From assembly GCF_007655005.1 (NCBI RefSeq), contig NZ_SZVW01000009.1:274923-338922 (forward strand): a DNA stretch of 64,000 nucleotides, in the 5' to 3' direction. Below are positions 14,761-23,881 of the stretch, piece by piece. Source of the DNA: Streptomyces tibetensis (GTDB lineage Bacteria; Actinomycetota; Actinomycetes; Streptomycetales; Streptomycetaceae). A program made the translations under genes and the position numbers. The notes below the pieces were generated by a model. It saw only the letters and a program-made list of their open reading frames with translations. It ran no database searches and had not been told where the DNA came from. How positions within the stretch are numbered: position 1 is the stretch's first letter; each line of letters opens with the position of its first letter.

Positions 14761-17324
14761 CCGCTCTCCTTGACTGAAGCGCTGTGTGCCACTGTGAACA
14801 ATGCCCTCGCCACCTGCGGGAATTCACCCTTGGGGTGGTCCCGGAAGAGTGGTTCGGTGCCGAACAGGACCGTGTGGCCCCCGCTGACGACCGAGGCCTG
14901 CCCGGCGGCAGCGGCAGGACCGCCGGAGCCGTCCCGCAGCGGTCGCCAGTGCCCGGAGACCAGCGGGTTGCCGGCCGCGTACGACTGCTCCACGCGGACA
15001 CCGGGGCCCGGGTCGGTGAACCAGAGCGGGGCGTAGACGAAGCCCCTGGCCGGGGCGTCACGCGTGATGCCGCCGGAATTGCGCACCCGCACCACGCCGT
15101 TGGCGTCCGCGTTGCCCTCCACCGGCTTGACCGCCAGCCGCCCCGCCGCCGCGTTCAGGGCCGCTCCCGCGGCGCCCCGGCCGACCAGGCCGTGCCCGTC
15201 CAGGAAGGAGTCCAGGGCCTGCCGGGCGGGTTCGGTGAGGTCCGGGCGGTCCAGGCCGGCGGACACGAACAGCACGTCCGCGCCCGACCAGTCGAAGCCC
15301 GCGTTCAGCACGGCCGTCGAGACCGGCGTGACGTCGAAGCCCATCTCCCGCAGGGCGAACAGCTCGCCCGGCGTGACGGCGGCGGCGACGCGGAGGCGGT
15401 GCAGCGGCGCCGTGCCGGACTGCCGGGTGGCCGTGAAGGAGACGTCGTGGGTGCGGGCGGCCGTGCGCGCCTCGCGGCGGGCCGACGCCGGGACGATCGC
15501 GCTGCCGTCCGCCGCCCGCCGGACCAAAACGCCCTGCCGGAGCAGGGAGTTGAGGGCGGCGATCTCACGCGGATCGGTCAGGCGCAGCCGCAGGTCGCCG
15601 TGCGCGGGCACGTGCGCGACCGGCGCGGCCTCGCCGACCGGCCGCAGGGGAGCGCCCCGCAGGCTGCCCGACGGCACCCGCTCGACCGTGGCGCCCCACA
15701 GGCTGCCCAGGCTCCAGCCGGAGATGTCGTACATCACCGAGACCTTGCCGCTGATGTCCCGGCCGTCGGCCAGCAGCGCGTTCGCCATGCCGCGCTTGGG
15801 CTGGTGCAGGTCGACGACGTACGAGCCCCGGGGGTAGGTCCGGCCGGCGAGCCGGAAGGGGCGGGTGGCGCGGGTGACGCGGACGTCGTTGGCGAGGAGG
15901 TGGTCGACCAGACGGGCGGCGGCGGGTCCCGAACGCTGCGTGCGGGCTCCGCCCGGCGGGATGACGTAGGCGCGCGGGAACGTGGTCGTGTAGACGTCCT
16001 CCGGGCCGATGCCGGGAACGCCCGGGACCGACTCCGGGGACACCGGCACCTGCATGGCGCCCGCCGCGCCGCGCCGGAACACCTCGATCTGGTCGGTGAT
16101 CAGGGTGCCGCGGTGCTCGCGCACGTGGTTCAGGGTCGCGCGGATGGCCGCGCCCGCCACGGCCGTGTTGATCGCCGAGCGGCGGCGCAGCTCGGGGACG
16201 GGCAGCTCGTCGTACTCCTCGTTGTTCACCGCCAGCGGGATCTCCACCGTGTGGGCGGCCACCGTGCCGTGGAAGGCCGCGTACTGCGGGGTGAAGATCG
16301 GCGGCCAGTCGTCCCAGCCCTCCTCCTGGTCGCGGAACGGGATCTGCGCCGCCTGAACGCCGTCCTTCGCGGGTGTGTAGCCGAGGGCGTTGACCGCGGA
16401 CTCCATGCCGAGGGCGTTCGCGTAGGTGTTCTTCAGGAAGAGGTCGTACTCGTAGTTCTCGCCGTGCGGGGGAGTGGTGGGCTCGATGAGGGTGCCGTTG
16501 ACGTAGCCGTGCAGGTCGAGCAGGACCGCCGGCTGCGTGCCGAGCTCGATCTGCCGCATCGCCCGGGTCTCGGGCTGGGAGGCGGTGACGAAGTCGCGGT
16601 TGAGGTCGAAGCCGTTCGCGTTGGCGCGGGTGCCGGCGACACGGCCGTCCGGATTCGCCGTGATGTTGAAGTACAGGCGGCTGTGCGCGAGGAGGTCCCT
16701 GGTCCTGGCGTCCTTCGCGGTGGCGAGCTGCTCGATGACCTTCAGGGAGGCGTCCGTGCCCTCCCACTCGTTGCCGTGGATGTTGCTGTTGACGAAGACC
16801 GGCGTCTTGTAATCGCGGGTGATCTCGCGGGATGTGGCCGCTGTGGCGGGCGCGTTCTCGATCAGCTCGCGCATGCGTTCCTGGGCGCGGGCCTGCCGGG
16901 TGGTCTCCGGGGCGGTGACGGTGACGAGGTAGAGGCGGTGGCCGCCGGCCGAGCGGCCCGTCACCTCCACGCTCACCCGGTCGCCGAGGCGCTGCAGGGC
17001 GTTCAGCTTCGGCGCGATCGCGTGGTACGGCGTGAGTCCCAGCTTCAGGGACTTGTCGCCGGGGTTCTCCGGGTCGGGGGCGAGGGCCAGGCGGCGGGGG
17101 TAGGAGCGGGTGGGTGCGGCGGGGGAGGCGTCCGCGGTCAACGCGCGTCGCGCCGCGCCGGCGGGAGCCCGTGCCGCCCGGTCGTCCACGGCGGAGCCCT
17201 CGCGGGTGACGGGTAACGGGTCGGCGCCGGCCGGGCCGGGCGCGAGCAGGAGCGAACCCGCCGCGGCGAGGGCCAGGGCGGTGATCAGTGCAGGTCTCGC
17301 AGGAACGCTTCTCTTGGTGCGCAC
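14757..17324 (-). CDS. Secreted M14-family zinc carboxypeptidase
   Basis: An 855-aa exported protein. The GTG at 17324 follows GGAGGAGG and gives a Sec signal (basic VRTKRS, hydrophobic ITALALAAAGSLLLAPG, then AGADP). The M14 metal site is NIHGNEWEG (His and Glu) near residue 179 with the third ligand in LLDLHGYVN; the catalytic glutamate lies in TVEIPLAVNN near residue 359. The 430-residue C-terminal part is of unknown role, possibly regulatory or substrate binding. It should cut C-terminal amino acids from peptides or wall-derived peptides outside the cell. Followed by an overlapping serine hydrolase gene. Confidence 0.88.
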   Translation of the reverse strand: MRTKRSVPARPALITALALAAAGSLLLAPGPAGADPLPVTREGSAVDDRAARAPAGAARRALTADASPAAPTRSYPRRLALAPDPENPGDKSLKLGLTPYHAIAPKLNALQRLGDRVSVEVTGRSAGGHRLYLVTVTAPETTRQARAQERMRELIENAPATAATSREITRDYKTPVFVNSNIHGNEWEGTDASLKVIEQLATAKDARTRDLLAHSRLYFNITANPDGRVAGTRANANGFDLNRDFVTASQPETRAMRQIELGTQPAVLLDLHGYVNGTLIEPTTPPHGENYEYDLFLKNTYANALGMESAVNALGYTPAKDGVQAAQIPFRDQEEGWDDWPPIFTPQYAAFHGTVAAHTVEIPLAVNNEEYDELPVPELRRRSAINTAVAGAAIRATLNHVREHRGTLITDQIEVFRRGAAGAMQVPVSPESVPGVPGIGPEDVYTTTFPRAYVIPPGGARTQRSGPAAARLVDHLLANDVRVTRATRPFRLAGRTYPRGSYVVDLHQPKRGMANALLADGRDISGKVSVMYDISGWSLGSLWGATVERVPSGSLRGAPLRPVGEAAPVAHVPAHGDLRLRLTDPREIAALNSLLRQGVLVRRAADGSAIVPASARREARTAARTHDVSFTATRQSGTAPLHRLRVAAAVTPGELFALREMGFDVTPVSTAVLNAGFDWSGADVLFVSAGLDRPDLTEPARQALDSFLDGHGLVGRGAAGAALNAAAGRLAVKPVEGNADANGVVRVRNSGGITRDAPARGFVYAPLWFTDPGPGVRVEQSYAAGNPLVSGHWRPLRDGSGGPAAAAGQASVVSGGHTVLFGTEPLFRDHPKGEFPQVARALFTVAHSASVKESG

Positions 17325-17522
17325 GCGTACCTCCTCCTGGGGCTTCCTGAGATCGGTACGGCGAGGTGTACCGGTTCGACTCAACGGCAACAAGAGCGCG
17401 TTGGTGTCACCCGTGACCCGGTTGGCTCTCACCGGCGCGTCCGGCCTGACCTGGGCGACCCGTGACAGCGGTGTGACCGGAGCGCGTCAAGAGCGCGACA
17501 CGGGCCCGGATAGGGTTTGCCC

Positions 17523-18359
17523 ATGCGCGATCTAGGAGCGGGTTTCCGGTACCTCCTGAAGGGCCAGCGGTGGGTGGCCCGGCACGGCAGGCAGTACGGC
17601 TTCGGGCTGCTCCCCGGTCTGATCACCCTCGTTCTCTACGCGGCGGCGCTCGTCGCGCTGGCCCTGTGGGGCGAGGACCTCGTGGGCTGGGCGACGCCTT
17701 TCGCGGACGACTGGTCCAGCCCGTGGCTCGGACTGTTCCGCGGCTTCCTGACCGCCGTGCTGTTCGCCCTCGGCCTGCTCCTGTCGGTCGTGACCTTCAC
17801 CGCGGTGACCCTGCTGATCGGGCAGCCCTTCTACGAGAACCTCTCCGAGAAGGTCGACCGGGACGTGTCCCCGGACGGGTACGCCCCCGAGTCGGGGCTG
17901 CCGTTCTGGCGTGAGCTGTGGATCTCCGCCCGGGACAGCCTGCGGATCGTGGTGCGGGCCGCCCTGTGGGGGGTGCTGCTGTTCGCGTGCGGCTTCATCC
18001 CCGTGGTCGGGCAGACGGTCGTCCCGGTGATCGGGTTCTTCGTCACCGGGTTCTTCCTCACCGAGGAACTGACCGCCGTCGCCCTCCAGCGCCGCAGCGT
18101 CGCACTGCGCACCCGCCTCACCCTGCTGCGCTCCCGCAAGACCCTGGTCTGGGGCTTCGGCACGCCGCTCGCCGTGGCGTTCCTGGTGCCGTTCGTCGCC
18201 GTGTTCCTGATGCCGGGCGCGGTGGCCGGCGCCACCCTCATGGCACGCGACCTGCTCGGCGAGGACAGCCGCGAGGGCGGCGAAGACGGCGAGGAGGGCG
18301 ACGGGGCCGCTACGACGTCTCCGCAGCCACCTTCAGGATGGTCCTCACCTGGGCGATGA
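17523..18359 (+). CDS. EI24-domain integral membrane protein (CysZ-like)
   Basis: A 278-aa membrane protein with about five to six hydrophobic segments (PGLITLVLYAAALVALALWG, FLTAVLFALGLLLSVVTFTA, ALWGVLLFACGFIPVVGQTV, TPLAVAFLVPFVAVFLMPGA). LIGQPFYENLSEKVD is typical of the EI24/CysZ family, of which some members import sulphate. The ATG at 17523 has no ribosome site but a TAGGGT hexamer six bases upstream, so a leaderless mRNA is possible. Its last 50 bp overlap the convergent C15-like peptidase gene. Confidence 0.8.
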   Translation: MRDLGAGFRYLLKGQRWVARHGRQYGFGLLPGLITLVLYAAALVALALWGEDLVGWATPFADDWSSPWLGLFRGFLTAVLFALGLLLSVVTFTAVTLLIGQPFYENLSEKVDRDVSPDGYAPESGLPFWRELWISARDSLRIVVRAALWGVLLFACGFIPVVGQTVVPVIGFFVTGFFLTEELTAVALQRRSVALRTRLTLLRSRKTLVWGFGTPLAVAFLVPFVAVFLMPGAVAGATLMARDLLGEDSREGGEDGEEGDGAATTSPQPPSGWSSPGR

Positions 18360-19563
18360 TGTCCAGCCGGTTGCGCACGAACTCCGGGTCGGTGATCTCC
18401 GTGGTGTTCCCGGTGCCGAACTGCAGTACCGGCGTGTGCACATGGCCGCCCGGCAGCGTGTCGTGCAGCCCGAGCCGGTCGCGCAGCAGGGTCGCCCGGT
18501 AGGCGATCTCGTTGGAGAGGTAGTCGCCGCCCCCGCCCGCGCGAGCGGTGGAGCCGGGCGTCGGCCCGTCGGGGCGTACGACGGGCTGGGAGCCGCCGGC
18601 CGGGATCTCGGTGACGCTCGTGTTGTCGTACACCGGGAAACGGCCGGTCCGCGCGGCGACGATCGCCGCGTGGGGCAGCGTGGTCGTCGTCCACTGCGGC
18701 TGCGAGGCCGGGTCGGAGACCGGCACGGTCTCGGTGCGGCCGACGGTGTCGTTGTCCGCGAAGCCGCCGCGCCAGGCCCCGTTGGTCCGCTCGATGTCGA
18801 ACCGCCCGACCCGGCCCTGGCTCACCGTCGTGAACAGGTCGACCTTCGGCAGGTGCGGCCGCAGGGTCCGCTCCACCGTGCCCTCGGTGAAGTCCTGCCA
18901 GCGCACCGGGAACACGGCCGTCTCGATCCGGGCCGGGCCGTCCGCCGTCTCGATCACCGTGCCGTCGAGGGCCAGTGCGGTGGCGCCGGACGGGTTGGAG
19001 ATACGGATGTCCCGGTCCAGGGTGAACGGGTCGAAGCCGGTGAGCAGGATCCGCTTCAGGCCCTTGCCCCGCGGATACCGGATGGCGTCCTGGCCGCGCG
19101 AGGTGCGCTCCAGTTCGTCCAGCAGCGCGGCCCGCTGCCCGTCCGTCAGACCGAACGCCGGCTTCCACGTGCGCACTTCACGCGTCATGCCGAGCCGCGC
19201 CCAGTACAGCGGCCGGTCGTCGTCCCGGCTCACGTCCCCGCCGGACGGGCCGCGCCCCTGCGCCCGGTCGACCGCACGTTGCCACAACCGCGCGCCCTCG
19301 CCCGCCACCGCACGGCGGGCCTCCCCGTAGGAGCGGGCCGAGTCGAGGGCCCGGGCCAACCGCGGGGCCAGGGCGTCGAATCCGGAGCGGCGCAGGATCT
19401 CCTGGGGTGCGGCCCGGTCGAGCCGCTGCTCCTCGACGGTGGGAGAGGGGGCCGCCGAGGCGGCGCTCCCGGCCGTCGGGGTGGCACTCGCGGCCGTCGG
19501 GGTGGCGAAGCCGCTCAGCAGGGCGAGACCGAGCACGCCGAGGCGAACGCGTTGGGTTATCAA
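18310..19563 (-). CDS. Secreted pyroglutamyl-peptidase-like (C15 family) protein with Cys-to-Ser change
   Basis: A 417-aa protein with a signal peptide (VRLGVLGLALLSGFATPTAASA), an alpha-helical N-terminal region, then a C15 fold starting at LLTGFDPF and NPSGATAL. The segment that normally carries the nucleophile as YxCN reads DYLSNEIAYR here (TCC serine at 18514-18516), while the catalytic histidine region GHVHTPVLQFG is kept. It may be inactive or use serine. The TTG start at 19563 is uncertain: no clear ribosome site is visible, and a GTG at 19536 is the alternative. Overlaps the EI24 gene tail to tail. Confidence 0.75.
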   Translation of the reverse strand: MITQRVRLGVLGLALLSGFATPTAASATPTAGSAASAAPSPTVEEQRLDRAAPQEILRRSGFDALAPRLARALDSARSYGEARRAVAGEGARLWQRAVDRAQGRGPSGGDVSRDDDRPLYWARLGMTREVRTWKPAFGLTDGQRAALLDELERTSRGQDAIRYPRGKGLKRILLTGFDPFTLDRDIRISNPSGATALALDGTVIETADGPARIETAVFPVRWQDFTEGTVERTLRPHLPKVDLFTTVSQGRVGRFDIERTNGAWRGGFADNDTVGRTETVPVSDPASQPQWTTTTLPHAAIVAARTGRFPVYDNTSVTEIPAGGSQPVVRPDGPTPGSTARAGGGGDYLSNEIAYRATLLRDRLGLHDTLPGGHVHTPVLQFGTGNTTEITDPEFVRNRLDIIAQVRTILKVAAETS

Positions 19564-19628
19564 GGGTGTTCAGGCCTTCCGTCGCGGTGGGGGGTCGGTG
19601 CCGGACGGCCGCAGTATCGCGTGACGCG

Positions 19629-19750
19629 TGGGGTCCACGCCATGGTGGGGGCTCAGGCGGGGATCATCGCCCCCGGTGGAGTCCACGGTGGGGGCTCAGG
19701 CGGGAACACCCCGCGGGGTCCACGCCATGGGTGGGGCTCAGGCGGGAATC
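19629..19750. repeat. Three imperfect direct repeats upstream of the C15-like gene
   Basis: Copies near 19629-19665, 19676-19708 and 19713-19750 share GTCCACG..ATGG and GGGGCTCAGGCGGGAA/GAT; the second lacks the CCATG part. The third runs into the last codons of the LysR gene at 19738. They fill most of the 174-bp gap between the two leftward genes. Confidence 0.8.
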
Positions 19751-20676
19751 CGCGCCGTCGCCTCCCGCACCGCGTCCAGAAAGGCCGAGGCCGCCGGCGT
19801 CAGGGACCGGCCGCGCACGGTCGCCGCGTACACCGCCCGGGCCGGGGCGCCCTCGTCACGCACCCGCAGCAGCGTGACGTCCGGGCGTACGGACGCGGCC
19901 GCGAGCCCCGGCACGAGGGCCACGCCGAGACCGGCGGCCACGTAGCCCTGCTTGGCGGTCCACTCGCCGACGACATGGGCGACCCGGGGACGGAAGCCCT
20001 GGCGCAGGGCCGCGTCCAGGAGGGTGCCCTCGGGGCGGGCGCCGCCGGAGATCCAGTCGGCGTCCGCGAAACGGCCGAGCGGCACCGGGCCCCGGTGGCC
20101 GGCGAGGGAATGGCAGCCCGGGACGGCCACGTACAGCGGCTCGTCGAGGAGGTGGTGCAGCTCGTACGACTCCAGCGGTGCGCCGCCCGTCGTCGAGACG
20201 ACCGCGAGATCCAGGTGACCGGCCGTCAGCCGGTCGAGCAGAGCGGGCGTGAAACCCTCCTCGCGGGTGACCCGGACCTGGGGCCGACGGGCGCGGAAGA
20301 GGGCCAGGGCATGCGGCACCAGGACCGCGTCGGCGGTGGCGAACGCGCCGAACCGGAGCCGGCCGCCGGCCGCCTCGCGCAGGGCGCCGAGCTCGCGCCG
20401 GGCCTCGTGCAGCGCGTCGGTGACCGTCTCGGCGTGCGGCACCAGCAGCCGCCCGGCCTCCGTGAGCGCCACACCGCGCGGCAGCCGGTCGAAGAGCGGT
20501 CCGCCGCCCAGCGCCGCTTCCAGGGAGGCCACTTGGCGGGACACCGCGGACTGCGTCCAGCCGAGTGTCCGCGCCGCCACCGTGAACGAGCCGTGCCGGG
20601 CGACCGCCAGGAAGACCCGCAGCCAGACGGTGGAGAGCCCGGTCTCCGAGTCATGCGTGTTCGGCATGACAGCCAT
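19738..20676 (-). CDS. LysR-family transcriptional regulator
   Basis: A 312-aa regulator from the ATG at 20676 (ATG 20667 is an alternative; neither has a good ribosome site). The N-terminal HTH reads LRVFLAVARHGSFTVAARTL and GWTQSAVSRQVASLEAAL, followed by a linker helix and a type 2 periplasmic-binding-like effector domain (RLRFGAFATADAVLVPHAL, HLDLAVVSTTGG). Divergent from the RidA-like gene with only 49 bp between starts; the AT-rich TAGACATTCGCTTGTCG stretch there is the likely binding site, and that gene the likely target. Confidence 0.88.
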   Translation of the reverse strand: MAVMPNTHDSETGLSTVWLRVFLAVARHGSFTVAARTLGWTQSAVSRQVASLEAALGGGPLFDRLPRGVALTEAGRLLVPHAETVTDALHEARRELGALREAAGGRLRFGAFATADAVLVPHALALFRARRPQVRVTREEGFTPALLDRLTAGHLDLAVVSTTGGAPLESYELHHLLDEPLYVAVPGCHSLAGHRGPVPLGRFADADWISGGARPEGTLLDAALRQGFRPRVAHVVGEWTAKQGYVAAGLGVALVPGLAAASVRPDVTLLRVRDEGAPARAVYAATVRGRSLTPAASAFLDAVREATARIPA

Positions 20677-20689
20677 GCTAGACATTCGC

Positions 20690-20718
20690 TTGTCGCATCC
20701 AGGGCTCGCGCCTAGCGT
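20690..20718 (+). promoter_or_regulatory. Promoter of the RidA-like gene, predicted leaderless
   Basis: TTGTCG (20690-20695) and TAGCGT (20713-20718) are separated by 17 bp, close to the housekeeping sigma consensus of Streptomyces. The ATG begins 8 bases after the -10 hexamer and has no ribosome site, so transcription should start at or next to the start codon. Confidence 0.7.
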
Positions 20719-20725
20719 CGGCGGC

Positions 20726-21112
20726 ATGCAGATCACCCTCGACAACCCGGCCTCCGCTCCCCGGCCCCTGAGCCCCTACTACTCCCAGGTCGCCCGCATC
20801 GAACACCCCGACGGCAGCGCCCTGTTGTTCGTCTCCGGGCAGATCGCCGAGGGCGCCACGCTCGCCGAGCAGACCCGGGGCGTCTTCGAGACCCTCACCG
20901 CGCTGCTCACGGCCCACGGCGCGACCCTGGCCGACGTGGTCAACATCCGCACGTACCTGACCGACATCTCCCAGCTGGACGAATACGGAGCCGTACGAAG
21001 AGAGTTCCTCACCGGCACCCCTCCGACCAGCATGACCTTCGAGGCGGCCCGGCTCTTCCGGCCCGAGGCCCTCGTCGAGGTGGAGGTCGTGGCCGCCGTA
21101 CCGGCCCGCTAG
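20726..21112 (+). CDS. RidA/YjgF-family protein
   Basis: A 128-aa protein of the Rid family (trimeric enamine/imine deaminases). Family landmarks: SPYYSQVARI near the start, LLFVSGQIA, the long helix with HGATLADVVNIRTYL, and PTSMTFEAARLFRPEALVEVEVVA, where canonical RidA has an arginine that binds the carboxylate (position here FEAARLF, so the arginine is shifted or absent). It may therefore act on another small molecule. Divergent from a LysR regulator that likely senses its substrate. Confidence 0.82.
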   Translation: MQITLDNPASAPRPLSPYYSQVARIEHPDGSALLFVSGQIAEGATLAEQTRGVFETLTALLTAHGATLADVVNIRTYLTDISQLDEYGAVRREFLTGTPPTSMTFEAARLFRPEALVEVEVVAAVPAR

Positions 21113-21347
21113 TCGGTGCCCTCGCCCAGCAGCGTCAGGAAGTCCCGGAACGCGGACGCGCTGCGTGAAGTACGCCCGGGCCGGATGTCCTTGCGCGCCG
21201 TGCCCTCCTGTGCGGCTCGACCGCCGCCGCTCTCGCGGAGGCGGTCGCTCGCCGTGTCGGTCGCTCAATTGCCGGTCTCGGTCACGAGTCCTTCGCATGC
21301 CGCCGAGGCAGGATGATGACGACATCGACTTCGACGAGGAGGCCGAC

Positions 21348-23801
21348 GTGGCCGAGACGACACAGACGATGCAGGACGCGGCCCGCGAGAACGCCGTCGA
21401 GGCCGCCCTCGGCAAGCTCGACCTGGACGCCAAGGCGCGGCTGCTGGCCGGCCAGGACCTGTGGAGCCTGCCCGCGATCCCGGAGGCCGGGCTGGCCTCG
21501 CTGGTCATGTCCGACGGGCCGGTCGGGGTCCGGGGAGTGCACTGGAGCGCCGACGACCCGTCCGTCGCCCTGCCCTCCCCGACCGCCCTGGCCGCCACCT
21601 GGGATCCCGGCCTCGCCCACCGGGCCGGGGTGCTGCTGGCCCAGGAGGCCCGCCGCAAGGGCGTCCACGTCCTGCTCGCCCCCACGGTCAATCTGCACCG
21701 CTCCCCGCTCGGCGGCCGCCACTTCGAGGCCTACAGCGAGGACCCCTACCTCACCGGCCGGATCGGCGCCGCGTACGTCCGCGGCGTCCAGTCCGGCGGC
21801 GTCGGCACCACCGTCAAGCACTTCGTCGCCAACGACGCCGAGACCGACCGCCTCACCGTGAACAACCTCGTCGGAGAACGGGCCCTGCGCGAGCTGTACC
21901 TGGCCCCCTTCGAGGCGATCGTCGACAACGCCCACCCCTGGGGCATCATGACCGCCTACAACTCCGTCAACGGCCCGACCATGACCGAGCATCACCACCT
22001 GGTCAACGAGGTCCTGCGTGGCGAGTGGGGCTTCGACGGCGTCAACGTCTCCGACTGGACCGCCGCCCGCTCCACCACCGGCGCCCTCACCGGCGGCCTC
22101 GACCTCGCCATGCCCGGCCCTCGGACGGTCTACGGCGACGCCCTCGCGCAGGCCGTCCGGGACGGCGAGGCCGACGAGGCACAGGTCGACGAGGCCGTCC
22201 GCCGCGTGCTGCGCCTGGCCGCCCGGGTCGGCATCCTGGAAGGCGCCGAACCGGCCGTCACCGACCTGCCCGGCACCGTCGACGGCGAGGCACTCGCCCG
22301 CGAGATCGCCCGCCGCTCCTTCGTCCTCGTCCGCAACGTAAGGGGCGCGCTGCCGCTGAGGCCCGGCCGCATCGCGCTGATCGGCGCCGCAGCCCGCGAC
22401 GCCCGTGTCCTCGGCGGCGGCTCCGCCACCGTCTTCCCCGCCCGGGTCGTCTCCCCGCTCGACGGTCTGACCGCCGCCCTCCCCGACGGGAGCCTCAGCT
22501 ACGCCCTCGGCGCCGACCCGAACACCGAACTCCCCGTCGCCGACCCGGGTTTCGAGCTGCGCGCCGTCTGCCGGGACGCGGCCGGCCGGGTCATCGGCAC
22601 GCGCTCGGCCCCCAGCGGCCACATCCAGTGGATGGGCGCGGACCTCCCCGAGGGCGTCACCCACGAGAACCTGCACAGCGTCGAACTGACCGGCACCTTC
22701 ACCCCGCGCGAGAGCGGCACGCACACCTTCGGCATCAAGGGCCTCGGCCCCTTCAAGCTCACCGTCGCCGGCACCACGCACTACGACGACGTCCAGCGCC
22801 CCGCCGGGGACCGCGACCCCTTCGCGGCCTTCTTCGGTGCCCCGGTGCCCCACGCCCGGCCCGAACTCACCGCGGGCGAACCCGTCGAGGTCTCCCTCAC
22901 GTACACGGTCCCGCCGCTCGGTGACCACCCCATGCGGACCATCGGGTTCACCCTCGCCCACCAGGACCCGCAGCGCGACGCCGACGAGCTGATCGCCGAA
23001 GCCGCCGCGGCGGCCCGGGCCGCCGACACGGCCGTCGTCGTGGTCGCCACCACCGACCGCGTCGAGTCCGAGGGCTTCGACCGCACCGACCTGCGCCTGC
23101 CCGGCCGCCAGGACGACCTGGTCCGCGCCGTCGCCGCCGCCAACCCCGACACCGTCGTGGTCGTCAACTCCGGCTCCCCGGTGGAGCTGCCGTGGCGCGA
23201 CGAGGTCGCCGCGGTGCTCCTGTCCTGGTTCCCCGGCCAGGAGGGCGGCGCGGCCCTCGCGGACGTCCTCACCGGTGCCCATGAGCCCGGCGGCCGCCTC
23301 CCCACCACCTGGGGCTCCCTCACCGACGCCCCCGTCACCCGGGTCGTCCCGGAGAACGGCGAACTAACCTACGAGGAAGGCGTCTTCATCGGCTACCGCG
23401 CCTGGGAGAAACACGGCCGCAGCCCCGCCTACCCCTTCGGCCACGGCCTCGGCTACACCGACTGGAGCTACGAGTCCGTCGAGGTGGCCAAGACCGCCGA
23501 GGGGACCACCGCGAAGGTCCGCCTGCGCAACACCGGCGACCGCCCCGGCCGCGAGGTCGTCCAGCTCTACCTCGCCCCCACCGGCCCCGGCCCCACCCGC
23601 CCGGCACGCTGGCTGGCCGGCTTCGCGAGCGTCGAGGCCGCACCCGGCGACAGCACCGAGGCCACCGTGGAACTGCCGAGCCGCGCCTTCGAGATCTGGG
23701 ACGAGGCGACCGGCTCGTGGTCGTTTGTGAAGGGTTCGTACGAGATCCAGGTCGGACGCTCGATCACGGACCGCAGGATCACCGCGACGATTAACGTCTG
23801 A
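21348..23801 (+). CDS. Glycoside hydrolase family 3 beta-glucosidase with PA14 insert
   Basis: An 817-aa GH3 enzyme. The N-terminal barrel has VMSDGPVGVRG, KHFVANDAETDR and the nucleophile aspartate in GVNVSDWTAA; the second alpha/beta domain begins RRSFVLVRNVRGALPL. A PA14-type lectin-like insert is seen around GTFTPRESGTHTFGIKGLG, and the C-terminus is a fibronectin-III-like fold (EVVQLYLAPTG). No signal peptide, so it likely acts on imported oligosaccharides in the cytosol. The GTG at 21348 follows GAGGAGG; the upstream in-frame ATG at about 21299 would add a 16-residue acidic leader. The 235 bp before it hold no recognisable gene or operator. Confidence 0.9.
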   Translation: MAETTQTMQDAARENAVEAALGKLDLDAKARLLAGQDLWSLPAIPEAGLASLVMSDGPVGVRGVHWSADDPSVALPSPTALAATWDPGLAHRAGVLLAQEARRKGVHVLLAPTVNLHRSPLGGRHFEAYSEDPYLTGRIGAAYVRGVQSGGVGTTVKHFVANDAETDRLTVNNLVGERALRELYLAPFEAIVDNAHPWGIMTAYNSVNGPTMTEHHHLVNEVLRGEWGFDGVNVSDWTAARSTTGALTGGLDLAMPGPRTVYGDALAQAVRDGEADEAQVDEAVRRVLRLAARVGILEGAEPAVTDLPGTVDGEALAREIARRSFVLVRNVRGALPLRPGRIALIGAAARDARVLGGGSATVFPARVVSPLDGLTAALPDGSLSYALGADPNTELPVADPGFELRAVCRDAAGRVIGTRSAPSGHIQWMGADLPEGVTHENLHSVELTGTFTPRESGTHTFGIKGLGPFKLTVAGTTHYDDVQRPAGDRDPFAAFFGAPVPHARPELTAGEPVEVSLTYTVPPLGDHPMRTIGFTLAHQDPQRDADELIAEAAAAARAADTAVVVVATTDRVESEGFDRTDLRLPGRQDDLVRAVAAANPDTVVVVNSGSPVELPWRDEVAAVLLSWFPGQEGGAALADVLTGAHEPGGRLPTTWGSLTDAPVTRVVPENGELTYEEGVFIGYRAWEKHGRSPAYPFGHGLGYTDWSYESVEVAKTAEGTTAKVRLRNTGDRPGREVVQLYLAPTGPGPTRPARWLAGFASVEAAPGDSTEATVELPSRAFEIWDEATGSWSFVKGSYEIQVGRSITDRRITATINV

Positions 23802-23825
23802 TCCGGGACACGTTCCCCACCAGGC

Positions 23826-23861
23826 AGCCCCGGTCCGGGACCTGACCTCCGGACCGGGGCT
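23826..23861. terminator. Bidirectional 13-bp terminator
   Basis: AGCCCCGGTCCGG (23826-23838) pairs perfectly with 23849-23861 over a 10-nt loop, between the converging GH3 and epimerase genes. Confidence 0.85.
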
Positions 23862-23881
23862 CGTGGTCTGTCACGAGTGGC

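Noticed and set aside
17325..17432. 36-residue extension of the carboxypeptidase upstream of its signal peptide
   Set aside because: It would bury the signal peptide; GGAGGAGG precedes the GTG at 17324.
21165..21347. N-terminal extension of the GH3 gene
   Set aside because: Residues are Arg/Cys-rich and unlike GH3 proteins; a GTG with a strong ribosome site lies at 21348.
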